This document shows, one piece after another, positions 1 through 5,143 of a stretch of 5,766 nucleotides of DNA. Location of the stretch: positions 1-5,766 of the forward strand of contig JAICVG010000094.1 of NCBI GenBank assembly GCA_025935445.1, written 5' to 3'. The position numbers and the translations under genes were made by a program. This stretch comes from Nitrososphaera sp. (GTDB lineage: Archaea > Thermoproteota > Nitrososphaeria > Nitrososphaerales > Nitrososphaeraceae). The notes beneath the pieces were generated by a model. The model saw only the letters and a list, made by a program, of their open reading frames with translations, was not told where the DNA came from and ran no database searches. Each line of letters starts with the position of its first letter. Within the stretch, counting starts at the first letter, position 1.

Positions 1-921
1 GAAAAAGCCGCAACTACATTCATCCCTGAAGGTTGGAGCGCAGATCTCCAGATAATCAGGCCATACAAATCCATGACGGGCTTTGTATTCTTTGCAAGAG
101 GAGATGAAAACACGCTTGTGTATGTCTTCCAGCCATTCATGCCTTTGAACATTCTCCCAAGCAGGTCGCTTTGCGAAACCGATGGCATTTGTTTCAGTTC
201 TATAATATCAGCAGAGAAGGTCCGGGAAATGTCCCTTGGAAACGCTCCAATAGCTGTTTCTAACTTTAAAACGTCAGAGCAGTATTTCACAAGTGAAGTC
301 TTGCCAATATTGACAAGAAATCTGAATGCATATACTGTTGACTCGGCAAAGTCAGTTTACGCGCCAATATATGGCGATGGCAATTCCACTGATCTGGTGC
401 CAGCCTATGACGTAGATTACAATTTTAACATCGAAAATAAGAAAATTTCCGGAAAGGAGATGGTATTTACGCGTAATTACACCACCACCACCGGTGACAC
501 CGGCATTTGGAACGGCTTTATAGTTGGAATCGAGTCCTCAGAAGATAATTTTGACAGAGCATTCCAGCAGGCGGCAGTGACTCTATTGAATTTACAGTTT
601 GAAGAACAGTGGCTTAATAGCGAAAGGAATGTACTGCTTGAAAATGCAAACACAAGTCAGGCGCTTAGCGCAATTCCGGAATTGATGGCAAACAGTACAC
701 TAGACGACTTTTACCTCATTGTTCCGACAGCGGCCCACCAGCTGGTAACGTCTCAGAACAATACTATGGTAGCAGACTACCTCGATAAAGATAGCGGCAA
801 GGAATTGCATCTGCCGCTATTTCCTGAGTTGCAGTATTGGTACCTTAATGATGATCAGCTTCTCGGCCGAGATCTCAGAAGGGACCTGATGAATGCAAGC
901 TCGCTTGAGCCTCTGTTCTAG
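1..921 (+). CDS. Unrecognised, probably extracytoplasmic protein (C-terminal part)
   Basis: The reading frame is open from the first base, so the gene begins upstream of the window and the Met at 73 is internal. About 306 residues are visible, ending in TAG at 919-921. I do not recognise a family. No membrane segment is visible in this part. Six Asn-X-Ser/Thr sequons occur (visible residues about 128, 159, 217, 231, 253 and 298), a high density that fits an N-glycosylated archaeal surface or secreted protein. Only two Cys are seen, six residues apart (about 58 and 64), and they could form a disulfide. The sequence alternates short beta-type hydrophobic stretches with polar loops rich in Asn, Thr and Tyr. 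A signal peptide or anchor would have to lie in the missing N-terminus. The tRNA-Trp gene follows 52 bp later on the same strand with its own TATA-like box, so the two need not be co-transcribed. The coding call is firm; cell location is inferred. Confidence 0.8.
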   Translation, partial: EKAATTFIPEGWSADLQIIRPYKSMTGFVFFARGDENTLVYVFQPFMPLNILPSRSLCETDGICFSSIISAEKVREMSLGNAPIAVSNFKTSEQYFTSEVLPILTRNLNAYTVDSAKSVYAPIYGDGNSTDLVPAYDVDYNFNIENKKISGKEMVFTRNYTTTTGDTGIWNGFIVGIESSEDNFDRAFQQAAVTLLNLQFEEQWLNSERNVLLENANTSQALSAIPELMANSTLDDFYLIVPTAAHQLVTSQNNTMVADYLDKDSGKELHLPLFPELQYWYLNDDQLLGRDLRRDLMNASSLEPLF

Positions 922-940
922 CAAGACTTATACAGACATC

Positions 941-950
941 TTTATTCTAT
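941..950 (+). promoter_or_regulatory. TATA-like box of the tRNA-Trp gene
   Basis: TTTATTCTAT lies just after the stop codon of the upstream gene and about 28 bp before tRNA position 1 (974). This is the spacing expected for an archaeal TBP site with transcription starting at or just before the tRNA. No clear BRE was recognised. Confidence 0.45.
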
Positions 951-1011
951 CCATAGCACGATGCTAGCTTAGTGGGGTCGTAGCGAAGCCAGGCATCGCA
1001 ACGGGCTCCAG

Positions 1012-1053
1012 ATCTAACATAAGGGCTAAATTAGCAGTAAAAAAGAAGAAGAA
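1012..1053 (+). other. tRNA-Trp intron 1 (anticodon loop, 37/38)
   Basis: These 42 nt sit at the canonical archaeal intron position. A relaxed bulge-helix-bulge can be drawn: CTCC (1006-1009) faces GAAG (1048-1051) with three of four pairs, flanked by bulges AGA (1010-1012) and AAA (1052-1054), with cleavage in each bulge. The 3' part of the intron is purine-rich (AAAAAAGAAGAAGAA). Box C and box D motifs like those of the euryarchaeal tRNA-Trp guide intron were not seen. Confidence 0.8.
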
Positions 1054-1074
1054 ACCCGTGGGTCAAGGGTTCAA

Positions 1075-1104
1075 TTGATTGTGGCAACAGCCGCATCAGG
1101 ACAG
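1075..1104 (+). other. tRNA-Trp intron 2 (T-loop, 58/59)
   Basis: These 30 nt split the T-loop. Removing them restores TTCAAAT between AAGGG and CCCTT. The junctions fit a bulge-helix-bulge: GTTC (1069-1072) pairs with GGAC (1099-1102), the 5' bulge is AAT (1073-1075), and the 3' bulge holds AGA (1103-1105). The internal helix is TGA/TCA followed by TGTGGC/GCCGCA closed by AACA. The outer T-stem competes for G1069, so the motif is relaxed rather than perfect. Exact cut sites are inferred. Confidence 0.8.
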
Positions 1105-1132
1105 ATCCCTTCGGCCCCACTAATTTGACGGC

Positions 1133-1141
1133 TTTCTTTTT
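1133..1141 (+). terminator. T-rich terminator after tRNA-Trp
   Basis: TTTCTTTTT begins 13 nt after the tRNA discriminator base. Archaeal RNA polymerase terminates at such T-runs without needing a hairpin. Confidence 0.45.
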
Positions 1142-1295
1142 ATGCGCCAAATTGCTTTTTTAAGATGGAATAGATCAGCGATAGTTACTGGATGGTAGGT
1201 ATCATGTGGAATATCTTTTTCAGGACTTTCTCTAGTTCAGGTTCTGGCATCCCCTCACTTTCGTCTCTCTCTTTTCGCTCATAAGGCAAATTACA

Positions 1296-1308
1296 AATAT
1301 TTTATATA
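1296..1308. promoter_or_regulatory. TATA-like box, usable in either direction
   Basis: The segment AATATTTTATATA reads TATATAAAATATT on the minus strand. On the plus strand it lies about 95 bp before the methyltransferase TTG. On the minus strand it lies 10-20 bp upstream of a small 34-codon frame (1185-1289). The 260 bp between the tRNA and the methyltransferase otherwise hold only this box, the next one and that small frame. Confidence 0.3.
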
Positions 1309-1341
1309 GCTGATGGCAACACTTGTCGGTCAATATACTAA

Positions 1342-1354
1342 GATATTTTTAATA
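1342..1354 (+). promoter_or_regulatory. Candidate TATA box for the methyltransferase gene
   Basis: The AT-only stretch GATATTTTTAATA is centred about 54 bp upstream of the TTG at 1402, predicting a start near 1375 and a leader of roughly 25 nt. It is the AT-rich element closest to the gene. Another box at 1296-1308 is an alternative. Confidence 0.35.
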
Positions 1355-1401
1355 ATACGCCTGAAGTCTGATACTCGTCATATTCAATTTCTTATCAAGC
1401 A

Positions 1402-2370
1402 TTGATTCATACAAATCAGGACGTCTACTCTGACAAAATTCTTATCTATAGACATCAAGCTCTATCGACTGTGCGCCGATCGAGAAAACGGATCTCGACA
1501 GAAACACAAGGCTTTGGAGTTTCAAAGAGGGAAGGTCATGATTCTTCAAGATTCTATAGCCGTAAACTTTACAGACAGAACACCACAAATAATGGAGAAA
1601 GTAATGGTGATGGCAAATATGGAGAGAATCATATTGAGCCCCAAAACTTGAACAAACTGTTTTGCAAGAGCAGCGAAAAGATGGACGAGCTACCTGATTA
1701 TAGTGTTCATCTTATGGTTACCTCCCCCCCATACAATGTTGGCAAGGATTACGATCAAGATTTGAGCGTAAAAGAATATCGAAGCTTGCTGAAGCAAGTT
1801 TTTAAAGAGACGTTTCGCGTCCTTGTGTATGGTGGGAGAGCATGCATCAATGTTGCAAATTTGGGAAGAAAACCCTACATTCCATTACATAGCTACATAA
1901 TTGAAGATATGTATGAATTAGGCTTTCTTATGCGCGGCGAGATAATTTGGAACAAGGCTGCAAGCTCTGGAGTTTCTACTGCATGGGGAAGTTGGCAATC
2001 TGCATCTAATCCTACATTAAGAGATGTCCATGAATATGTCCTAGTCTTCTCTAAAAGAAGTTTTTCTCGCGGCTCACATAACAAAGAAAATACTATAACA
2101 AAAGGCGAATTTCTTACATTTACAAAGAGTACTTGGGATTTTCCTGCAGAATCTGCAACTCGTGTTGGCCATCCAGCTCCTTTTCCAATTGAGCTCCCAT
2201 ACCGTTGCATACAGCTTTATACATTCAAAGATGAAGTTGTGCTCGATCCATTTTGTGGTATAGGTTCCACGTGTATTGCAGCCATAAAAAGTGGAAGGCA
2301 GTTTGTAGGATATGATGTAAACAGGGAATATGTTGAAATAGCAAATAGTAGAATTAATCGATATCACTAG
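1402..2370 (+). CDS. DNA methyltransferase, beta class (probable N4-cytosine)
   Basis: This predicted enzyme transfers a methyl group from S-adenosylmethionine to a base in a specific DNA site. Motif IV, TSPPY (residues 107-111), comes first. Motif I, DPFCGIGST (282-290), comes near the C-terminus, followed by GYD at 303-305. That order is the beta-class layout of the N4/N6 methylase family (PF01555 type). SPPY rather than DPPY favours m4C. NLGRKPYIPL (153-162) and HPAPFP (257-262) match stretches common in these enzymes. The only start upstream of the domain that gives the full frame is TTG at 1402. It adds about 82 poorly structured, Ser/Arg/Asn-rich residues. Alternatives are TTG at 1648 (NKLFCKSSEKM start) or ATG at 1681, which trims the domain edge. 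No endonuclease or specificity gene is visible, so it looks like an orphan. The target site cannot be read from sequence. Confidence 0.93.
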   Translation: MIHTNQDVYSDKILIYRHQALSTVRRSRKRISTETQGFGVSKREGHDSSRFYSRKLYRQNTTNNGESNGDGKYGENHIEPQNLNKLFCKSSEKMDELPDYSVHLMVTSPPYNVGKDYDQDLSVKEYRSLLKQVFKETFRVLVYGGRACINVANLGRKPYIPLHSYIIEDMYELGFLMRGEIIWNKAASSGVSTAWGSWQSASNPTLRDVHEYVLVFSKRSFSRGSHNKENTITKGEFLTFTKSTWDFPAESATRVGHPAPFPIELPYRCIQLYTFKDEVVLDPFCGIGSTCIAAIKSGRQFVGYDVNREYVEIANSRINRYH

Positions 2371-2402
2371 GTTTAACGTAGCGAAAGTCGATACAGGTTC
2401 AG

Positions 2403-2412
2403 TCTTTTTCTA
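2403..2412 (+). terminator. T-rich terminator after the methyltransferase
   Basis: TCTTTTTCTA starts 33 nt after the methyltransferase stop codon. It is a typical hairpin-independent archaeal termination signal. Confidence 0.35.
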
Positions 2413-2916
2413 CCTATGGAGAGCTTTGTAGATATAGTTTACCTTCTTATTTCGAATTTAGGACATAGTCATCTTTCTCGGGTTGCCCCAGATAGATATA
2501 TTTTACTTTTGGCATCACCTTTACGTGTCCTAAAAGGAAAAAGAGCGAAAATCTAATAGAAACTTGACCACTTCTTGTATTCTGATCTGGCAGACAGGAA
2601 ACATAGAGCATTAACTAACATAAAGGAATAGGTAACCACTCAAAAATTGACATACATAAAAAAAGATCTGTCCAAAGGATGATTACTGCTAAAGCAGGCT
2701 TTAGTTTGGTGTTGGGCTTTGTATATGAAGAAGAGTGTGTGTGATATGACACTTGTGTTTGGTGGTGCTAGTCTATTCTACTGATAATAGCAATCCTCCA
2801 TTTTGTAGCTCTGATTTTGATAGGCATAACTACTGTCTTCTATCTGTTCAGGTTTATGTTTTATCTTTATAGCATTATGATCCTAGTACAGCTTTGGTAT
2901 TGGAAGTCATGGCTGT
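2413..2916. other. Intergenic stretch without a convincing gene
   Basis: Nothing here was recognised as a known gene or RNA. It holds a short hairpin at 2688-2705 (CTAAAG/CTTTAG around CAGG). It also holds a 54-residue minus frame with an ATG (2447-2611) overlapped by a 46-residue plus frame (2416-2556), and two minus frames at 2778-2910 that would join only across a frameshift. None has an obvious TATA box at the right distance. They may be chance frames or gene remnants. Confidence 0.5.
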
Positions 2917-2962
2917 TAGCTTTGCGTTTCGGTTTTCATAATCCCTTATTTAAGCAAAGCTA
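2917..2962 (-). repeat. Inverted repeat at the 3' end of the MFS gene
   Basis: TAGCTTTGC (2917-2925) and GCAAAGCTA (2954-2962) are perfect 9-bp inverted copies separated by 28 nt. The right arm contains the MFS stop codon. The transcript could fold into a 3' hairpin. No T-run follows directly, so a stability or processing element is as likely as a terminator. Confidence 0.4.
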
Positions 2963-4198
2963 GTCACTTGCCTTTTCCTCAGCAGGCTTGATATTCTTGA
3001 ACTGAAAATATAACACCAGATCGTATGCAATTTTTAGTACGCCGCCAAGAACGAATGGTGCAGACAATAGCGGCAACAATTGTAGGATAGAACCTGTCAA
3101 CGAAGGCGATATCGCCTGTGAAATATTTCTAGAGATATTGGTGATTGCAGCAGCTGCGGTTCTCTCTTCTTCACTTACTACTGCCACAATATACGATTGT
3201 CTTGTAGGCACATCCATCTGAGATAAAGCCATTCTTCCTAAGTAAAATGCTATGGCTAATAGTGGCGTAGGAGCAAATCCTACTAAAATAAGCAATACAT
3301 TTGATGGGATATGCGTAAAAACCATGGTGTTTATAAGCCCAATCTTATCAGCGATCTTGGCTGCAGCTAAAAATGAAAATGCGGTAAGCACTCCTGCAAC
3401 TGAGAATATATATGATAGCATCGTCAACTCTATACCGAATTTGCTAAAGAACCAAAATGATACGATACTTTGAATTACAAATCCTCCCGCAAATGAGTCA
3501 ACAGCAAACAAGCCTGACAATTTGCCTACTATCTTCTTTGATTTAGGAGAAAGTGTTTGTGACAGTGGTTTTGCTGTATCTATTGGTGACAATTCTATCT
3601 TTCTTGACAAGGAAAAATAGATTCCTATTAGAGTAATACCAAAGCTACTATAGAGGAGAAAAAGCGGTTTTATTGCATCCACCTGACTTATTTCATATTG
3701 CTGCTGCAAGATCGATGGTAAGCCTGAAAGGAGTATTCCAGCTGCCATAGCAAATGTTCCTGCCATATTATAGAGTGCAAACATTGTGTTTCTTTTCTTG
3801 TGGTCATTTACGGTCTGCGGCATGAGAGCTTGTTCTACCGATAGAAATGCTCCAGTTTCGCTGCCAGTTGCGTTAATCGTGCCTATAAGAGCAGCTATAA
3901 TCAAAACTACATAGTTGTCTGTAGCTACAAAAATTGCTCCAGAGATGGACATAAGCGCAGCATACATTATTAACATCTTGCGCCTGCCAATTCTATCCGC
4001 ATAGAAACTTGCTAACAGCGTGAAAAGGACACTATTAATTAGCGTCGCAGTCAAAATAAGCCCTATAACAAGATCATTAAGTCCGATTAACTTAAGGTAG
4101 ATGGCAAGCACTATAGACAGAAAGCCGTAAGCAAATGCTCTTACGATCCTAGCGGCGATTATAAGTCTGCCGTCATTTGTTAGCCAATCGAGGAGCAA
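2960..4198 (-). CDS. MFS transporter, probable export partner of ChrB
   Basis: This 412-residue membrane protein has the pattern of a 12-helix major facilitator. The N-terminal half carries motif A, ADRIGRRK (residues 67-74), in the loop between helices 2 and 3. A degenerate counterpart, AAAKIADKIG (278-287), sits at the same place in the second half. A cytoplasmic hydrophilic linker spans about 199-226. Acidic residues inside the helix-4 region (E114, E122) and the segment DVPTRQSY (329-336) are candidate functional sites. The start is TTG at 4198, because an in-frame stop lies three codons upstream and the next Met would delete two helices. The gene begins 18 bp after the ChrB-domain stop, so they are probably one operon. 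By context it may export chromate or a related toxic oxyanion; the substrate is not provable from sequence. Drug efflux is the alternative. Confidence 0.9.
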   Translation of the reverse strand: MLLDWLTNDGRLIIAARIVRAFAYGFLSIVLAIYLKLIGLNDLVIGLILTATLINSVLFTLLASFYADRIGRRKMLIMYAALMSISGAIFVATDNYVVLIIAALIGTINATGSETGAFLSVEQALMPQTVNDHKKRNTMFALYNMAGTFAMAAGILLSGLPSILQQQYEISQVDAIKPLFLLYSSFGITLIGIYFSLSRKIELSPIDTAKPLSQTLSPKSKKIVGKLSGLFAVDSFAGGFVIQSIVSFWFFSKFGIELTMLSYIFSVAGVLTAFSFLAAAKIADKIGLINTMVFTHIPSNVLLILVGFAPTPLLAIAFYLGRMALSQMDVPTRQSYIVAVVSEEERTAAAAITNISRNISQAISPSLTGSILQLLPLLSAPFVLGGVLKIAYDLVLYFQFKNIKPAEEKASD

Positions 4199-4216
4199 AC
4201 CTGTTCAGTTATTCAT

Positions 4217-4699
4217 TCAATGTCTGCTTGATGTACTTTTCTTGTCCGATTTGCAATAGGCAAGTAGGGCATCGTAAACATAGCACTGTTTTGTCATATT
4301 ATCATAATCGTCCTTGGAAATTAAGCTAAAGCCTGTTGCTATAGCAACCAAGCCCTCTGATTGTGGCGTTAACGCTCTGTTTGGTGTATCTGCACTACGG
4401 ACTATCTTTGCTAGATCTAATAATTTTGGTTCCTTCTTGTCTAGATGGTATTTTTTTATTATGGCATCAAATGAACACTCGTCACCATGATGCCCAAGCT
4501 CTGCATTCGGAACATCAAATGGTATGGCATTTTGTTCCTTGGCTAATTGTATCACTTTGTGAGCTTGAACGAAAAGAAACTCTGCATCTTTGTCAACGAA
4601 ATTCTTTATCAGCCAAGGACAAGCTATTCTATCTACTTTGGCATGCTCCCTTGTTATCCACTTCACACAAGAAAATGGGACGCTTTCATATTTGAACAA
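4217..4699 (-). CDS. Stand-alone ChrB C-terminal domain protein (chromate resistance)
   Basis: The 160 residues match the Chrome_Resist domain (PF09828 type) that forms the C-terminal half of ChrB, a chromate-responsive protein of about 300 residues in bacteria. The N-terminal half of ChrB is absent. Recognisable parts are WITREHAKVDRIACPWLI (14-31) and GHHGDECSFDAI (69-80). C27, H70, H71, D73, E74 and C75 could bind metal or oxyanion, and ADTPN lies at 103-107. No signal peptide or membrane helix is seen, so it should be cytoplasmic. The start is TTG at 4699; a TAG in the same frame five codons upstream excludes a longer version and no ATG is available. It is the first gene of a pair with the MFS transporter, which replaces the ChrA permease usually found with ChrB. 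The exact activity of this domain is not settled. Confidence 0.9.
   Translation of the reverse strand: MFKYESVPFSCVKWITREHAKVDRIACPWLIKNFVDKDAEFLFVQAHKVIQLAKEQNAIPFDVPNAELGHHGDECSFDAIIKKYHLDKKEPKLLDLAKIVRSADTPNRALTPQSEGLVAIATGFSLISKDDYDNMTKQCYVYDALLAYCKSDKKSTSSRH
4281..4304 (-). repeat. Copy A of a direct repeat, inside the ChrB gene
   Basis: This 24-nt stretch encodes the DNMTKQC region (residues 133-139) of the ChrB-domain protein. It shares TAGCAC plus TTTGTCATATTATCA (plus-strand reading) with copy B at 4804-4824, which lacks three bases between these blocks. Confidence 0.55.
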
Positions 4700-4803
4700 T
4701 GACTCGGATTGCTAGGAGAAAGCCTATTGGTAGCATTATGGCAGGATAAGAAAAAGAAGAAGCCTAATGGATATGAGACAATAGACTCAATAACCTATCT
4801 TGT

Positions 4804-4824
4804 TAGCACTTTGTCATATTATCA
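4804..4824 (-). repeat. Copy B of the direct repeat, in the operon leader
   Basis: This has 21 nt identical to copy A (4281-4304) except for one 3-nt gap, and lies upstream of the ChrB gene. The 15-nt uninterrupted identity is TTTGTCATATTATCA at 4810-4824. Confidence 0.55.
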
Positions 4825-4837
4825 CATATCCTCCTCA

Positions 4838-4848
4838 CTTCACTGAAG
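4838..4848. promoter_or_regulatory. Small palindrome next to the divergent TATA element
   Basis: CTTCACTGAAG is a perfect 5-bp inverted repeat around one base, directly beside the AT-rich promoter element. It is a possible operator for the ChrB/MFS operon. Its short length makes chance possible. Confidence 0.25.
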
Positions 4849-4852
4849 AAGC

Positions 4853-4866
4853 TTTTTATTTTAATC
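4853..4866. promoter_or_regulatory. TATA-like box between divergent genes
   Basis: TTTTTATTTTAATC lies about 22 bp (centre to ATG) upstream of the Cys-rich mini-protein on the plus strand, close enough for a start at or very near the ATG. Read on the minus strand (GATTAAAATAAAAA) it is the best TATA candidate for the ChrB/MFS operon and would give a leader of about 130 nt. Confidence 0.5.
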
Positions 4867-4874
4867 ATATGATT
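4863..4874. promoter_or_regulatory. Perfect 12-bp palindrome between TATA box and ATG
   Basis: AATCATATGATT is its own reverse complement. It overlaps the end of the TATA-like box and ends 7 bp before the ATG of the Cys-rich frame. A dimeric repressor bound here could block both divergent promoters. No known regulator consensus was matched. Confidence 0.35.
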
Positions 4875-4881
4875 GTCGGGT

Positions 4882-5010
4882 ATGGAAATACGATGCGCTG
4901 ACTGTGGCTGCCTGCCTTCTGAATGTAAGGCTAGCCCTTCACTCCGCGAATGTCCCAATTGCAGGTGGGGAGAATGTTGTTGCTGGTGGGTTTTGTCGGA
5001 TGATTATTAA
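4882..5010 (+). CDS. 42-residue Cys-rich putative zinc-binding mini-protein
   Basis: The frame starts with ATG at 4882 and ends with TAA at 5008-5010. Nine of 42 residues are Cys (5, 8, 10, 15, 24, 27, 32, 33, 34). Two CX2C knuckles, CADC (5-8) and CPNC (24-27), are the spacing of a small zinc ribbon; a Cys-Trp cluster CCCWW (32-36) and an acidic tail follow. A TATA-like box lies about 22 bp upstream and there is no Shine-Dalgarno site, which suggests a leaderless mRNA. It is divergent from the ChrB/MFS operon, so thiol-metal chemistry would fit a toxic-oxyanion response, but that link is inference. I know no named family for it. A longer frame on the same strand (4904-5200) is rejected because it runs through tRNA sequence. 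It may also be a chance frame, though the Cys spacing argues against that. Confidence 0.6.
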   Translation: MEIRCADCGCLPSECKASPSLRECPNCRWGECCCWWVLSDDY

Positions 5011-5049
5011 CAAATGGGCGCAAAATAATGCCGTAGTTCCATATCAGAT

Positions 5050-5054
5050 AAAAA
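5050..5054 (-). terminator. T-run after the tRNA-Ala fragment
   Basis: On the minus strand TTTTT follows the discriminator base of the fragment directly, as is common after archaeal tRNA genes. Confidence 0.4.
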
Positions 5055-5095
5055 TGGACTGGGTGGGATTTGAACCCACGACCTCAGCAATGCCA
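5055..5095 (-). tRNA. tRNA-Ala(GGC) 3' half (positions 33-73), partial
   Basis: Reading the minus strand, T33, anticodon GGC (5092-5094), A37 and T38 are followed by TGCTG (39-43), AGGTC (44-48), T-stem GTGGG/CCCAC around TTCAAAT, acceptor strand CCAGTCC and discriminator A (5055). T at position 70 fits the G3-U70 pair that marks tRNA-Ala. Upstream of T33 the match stops: the expected anticodon 5' strand CAGCA, D-arm and acceptor 5' strand (GGACTGG or GGGCTGG) are not found in the remaining window. A break in the anticodon loop with everything to the 3' end kept is the usual form of an integrase attachment-site duplicate. The element would then lie to the right, between this fragment and an intact tRNA-Ala. 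A split tRNA half or an intron at 32/33 are less likely alternatives. Confidence 0.7.
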
Positions 5096-5114
5096 CTGGA
5101 TCAAGACATCCCAG
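5096..5114 (-). repeat. Small imperfect inverted repeat abutting the tRNA break
   Basis: On the plus strand CTGGAT and ATCCCAG flank CAAGAC, giving a six-pair hairpin with one bulged base. It touches T33 of the half-tRNA exactly, as if replacing the anticodon 5' stem. Confidence 0.45.
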
Positions 5115-5134
5115 AGAGACTTGTTACCCTAATT

Positions 5135-5143
5135 CCTTTTATA
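5135..5143 (-). promoter_or_regulatory. TATA box upstream of the half-tRNA
   Basis: The minus strand reads TATAAAAGG, a strong archaeal TATA sequence. A start 25-28 bp downstream would fall near 5112, at the small hairpin, giving an RNA of about 60 nt ending in the T-run at 5050. The rest of the 200 bp up to the beta-helix gene shows only a GC-rich patch (5222-5259) and no gene. Confidence 0.45.

Larger units (their letters stand above)
974..1119 (+). tRNA. tRNA-Trp(CCA) with two introns
   Basis: A full cloverleaf forms once two insertions are removed. The acceptor stem is GGGGTCG (974-980) with CGGCCCC (1112-1118) and discriminator A (1119). T8 and A9 follow, then the D-stem GCGA/TCGC (983-986/996-999) around the nine-base loop AGCCAGGCA with the invariant GG. 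The anticodon stem is ACGGG/CCCGT (1001-1005/1055-1059) with anticodon CCA at 1008-1010. The variable loop GGGTC supplies C48, which can pair with G15. The T-stem is AAGGG/CCCTT (1065-1069/1107-1111). The mature tRNA would be 74 nt with T-loop TTCAAAT. CCA is not encoded. Intron 1 interrupts the anticodon loop after position 37 and intron 2 interrupts the T-loop after position 58. Anticodon, discriminator A and stems make Trp the only reasonable identity. Confidence 0.92.
4803..4868 (-). pseudogene. 21-codon frame in the chrB leader ending in a ChrB-like peptide
   Basis: An ATG at 4868 opens a 21-codon frame ending in TAA at 4803-4805. Its last residues are DNMTKC, against DNMTKQC in the ChrB-domain protein, in the same reading frame and with one codon missing. 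Upstream of this the similarity fades quickly. It could be the remnant of a partial duplication, or a translated leader peptide for the operon. No codon bias or known family supports an independent protein. Confidence 0.25.

Noticed and set aside
1012..1053. C/D-box guide RNA inside the tRNA-Trp intron
   Set aside because: Euryarchaeal tRNA-Trp introns can carry one, but no RTGATGA or CTGA box pair is present in these 42 nt.
1893..2367. Two minus-strand frames of about 100 codons inside the methyltransferase
   Set aside because: They are antisense to a gene with clear catalytic motifs and show no family features.
3252..3473. Plus-strand frame of 73 codons
   Set aside because: It is antisense to the MFS gene and has no recognisable features.
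4363..4695. Plus-strand frame of 110 codons
   Set aside because: It is antisense to the ChrB-domain gene, whose motifs are clear.
974..5095. tRNA-Trp and the tRNA-Ala fragment as the two ends of one integrated element
   Set aside because: They are different tRNAs with no shared core beyond general T-loop similarity, and the fragment's orientation places its element to the right.
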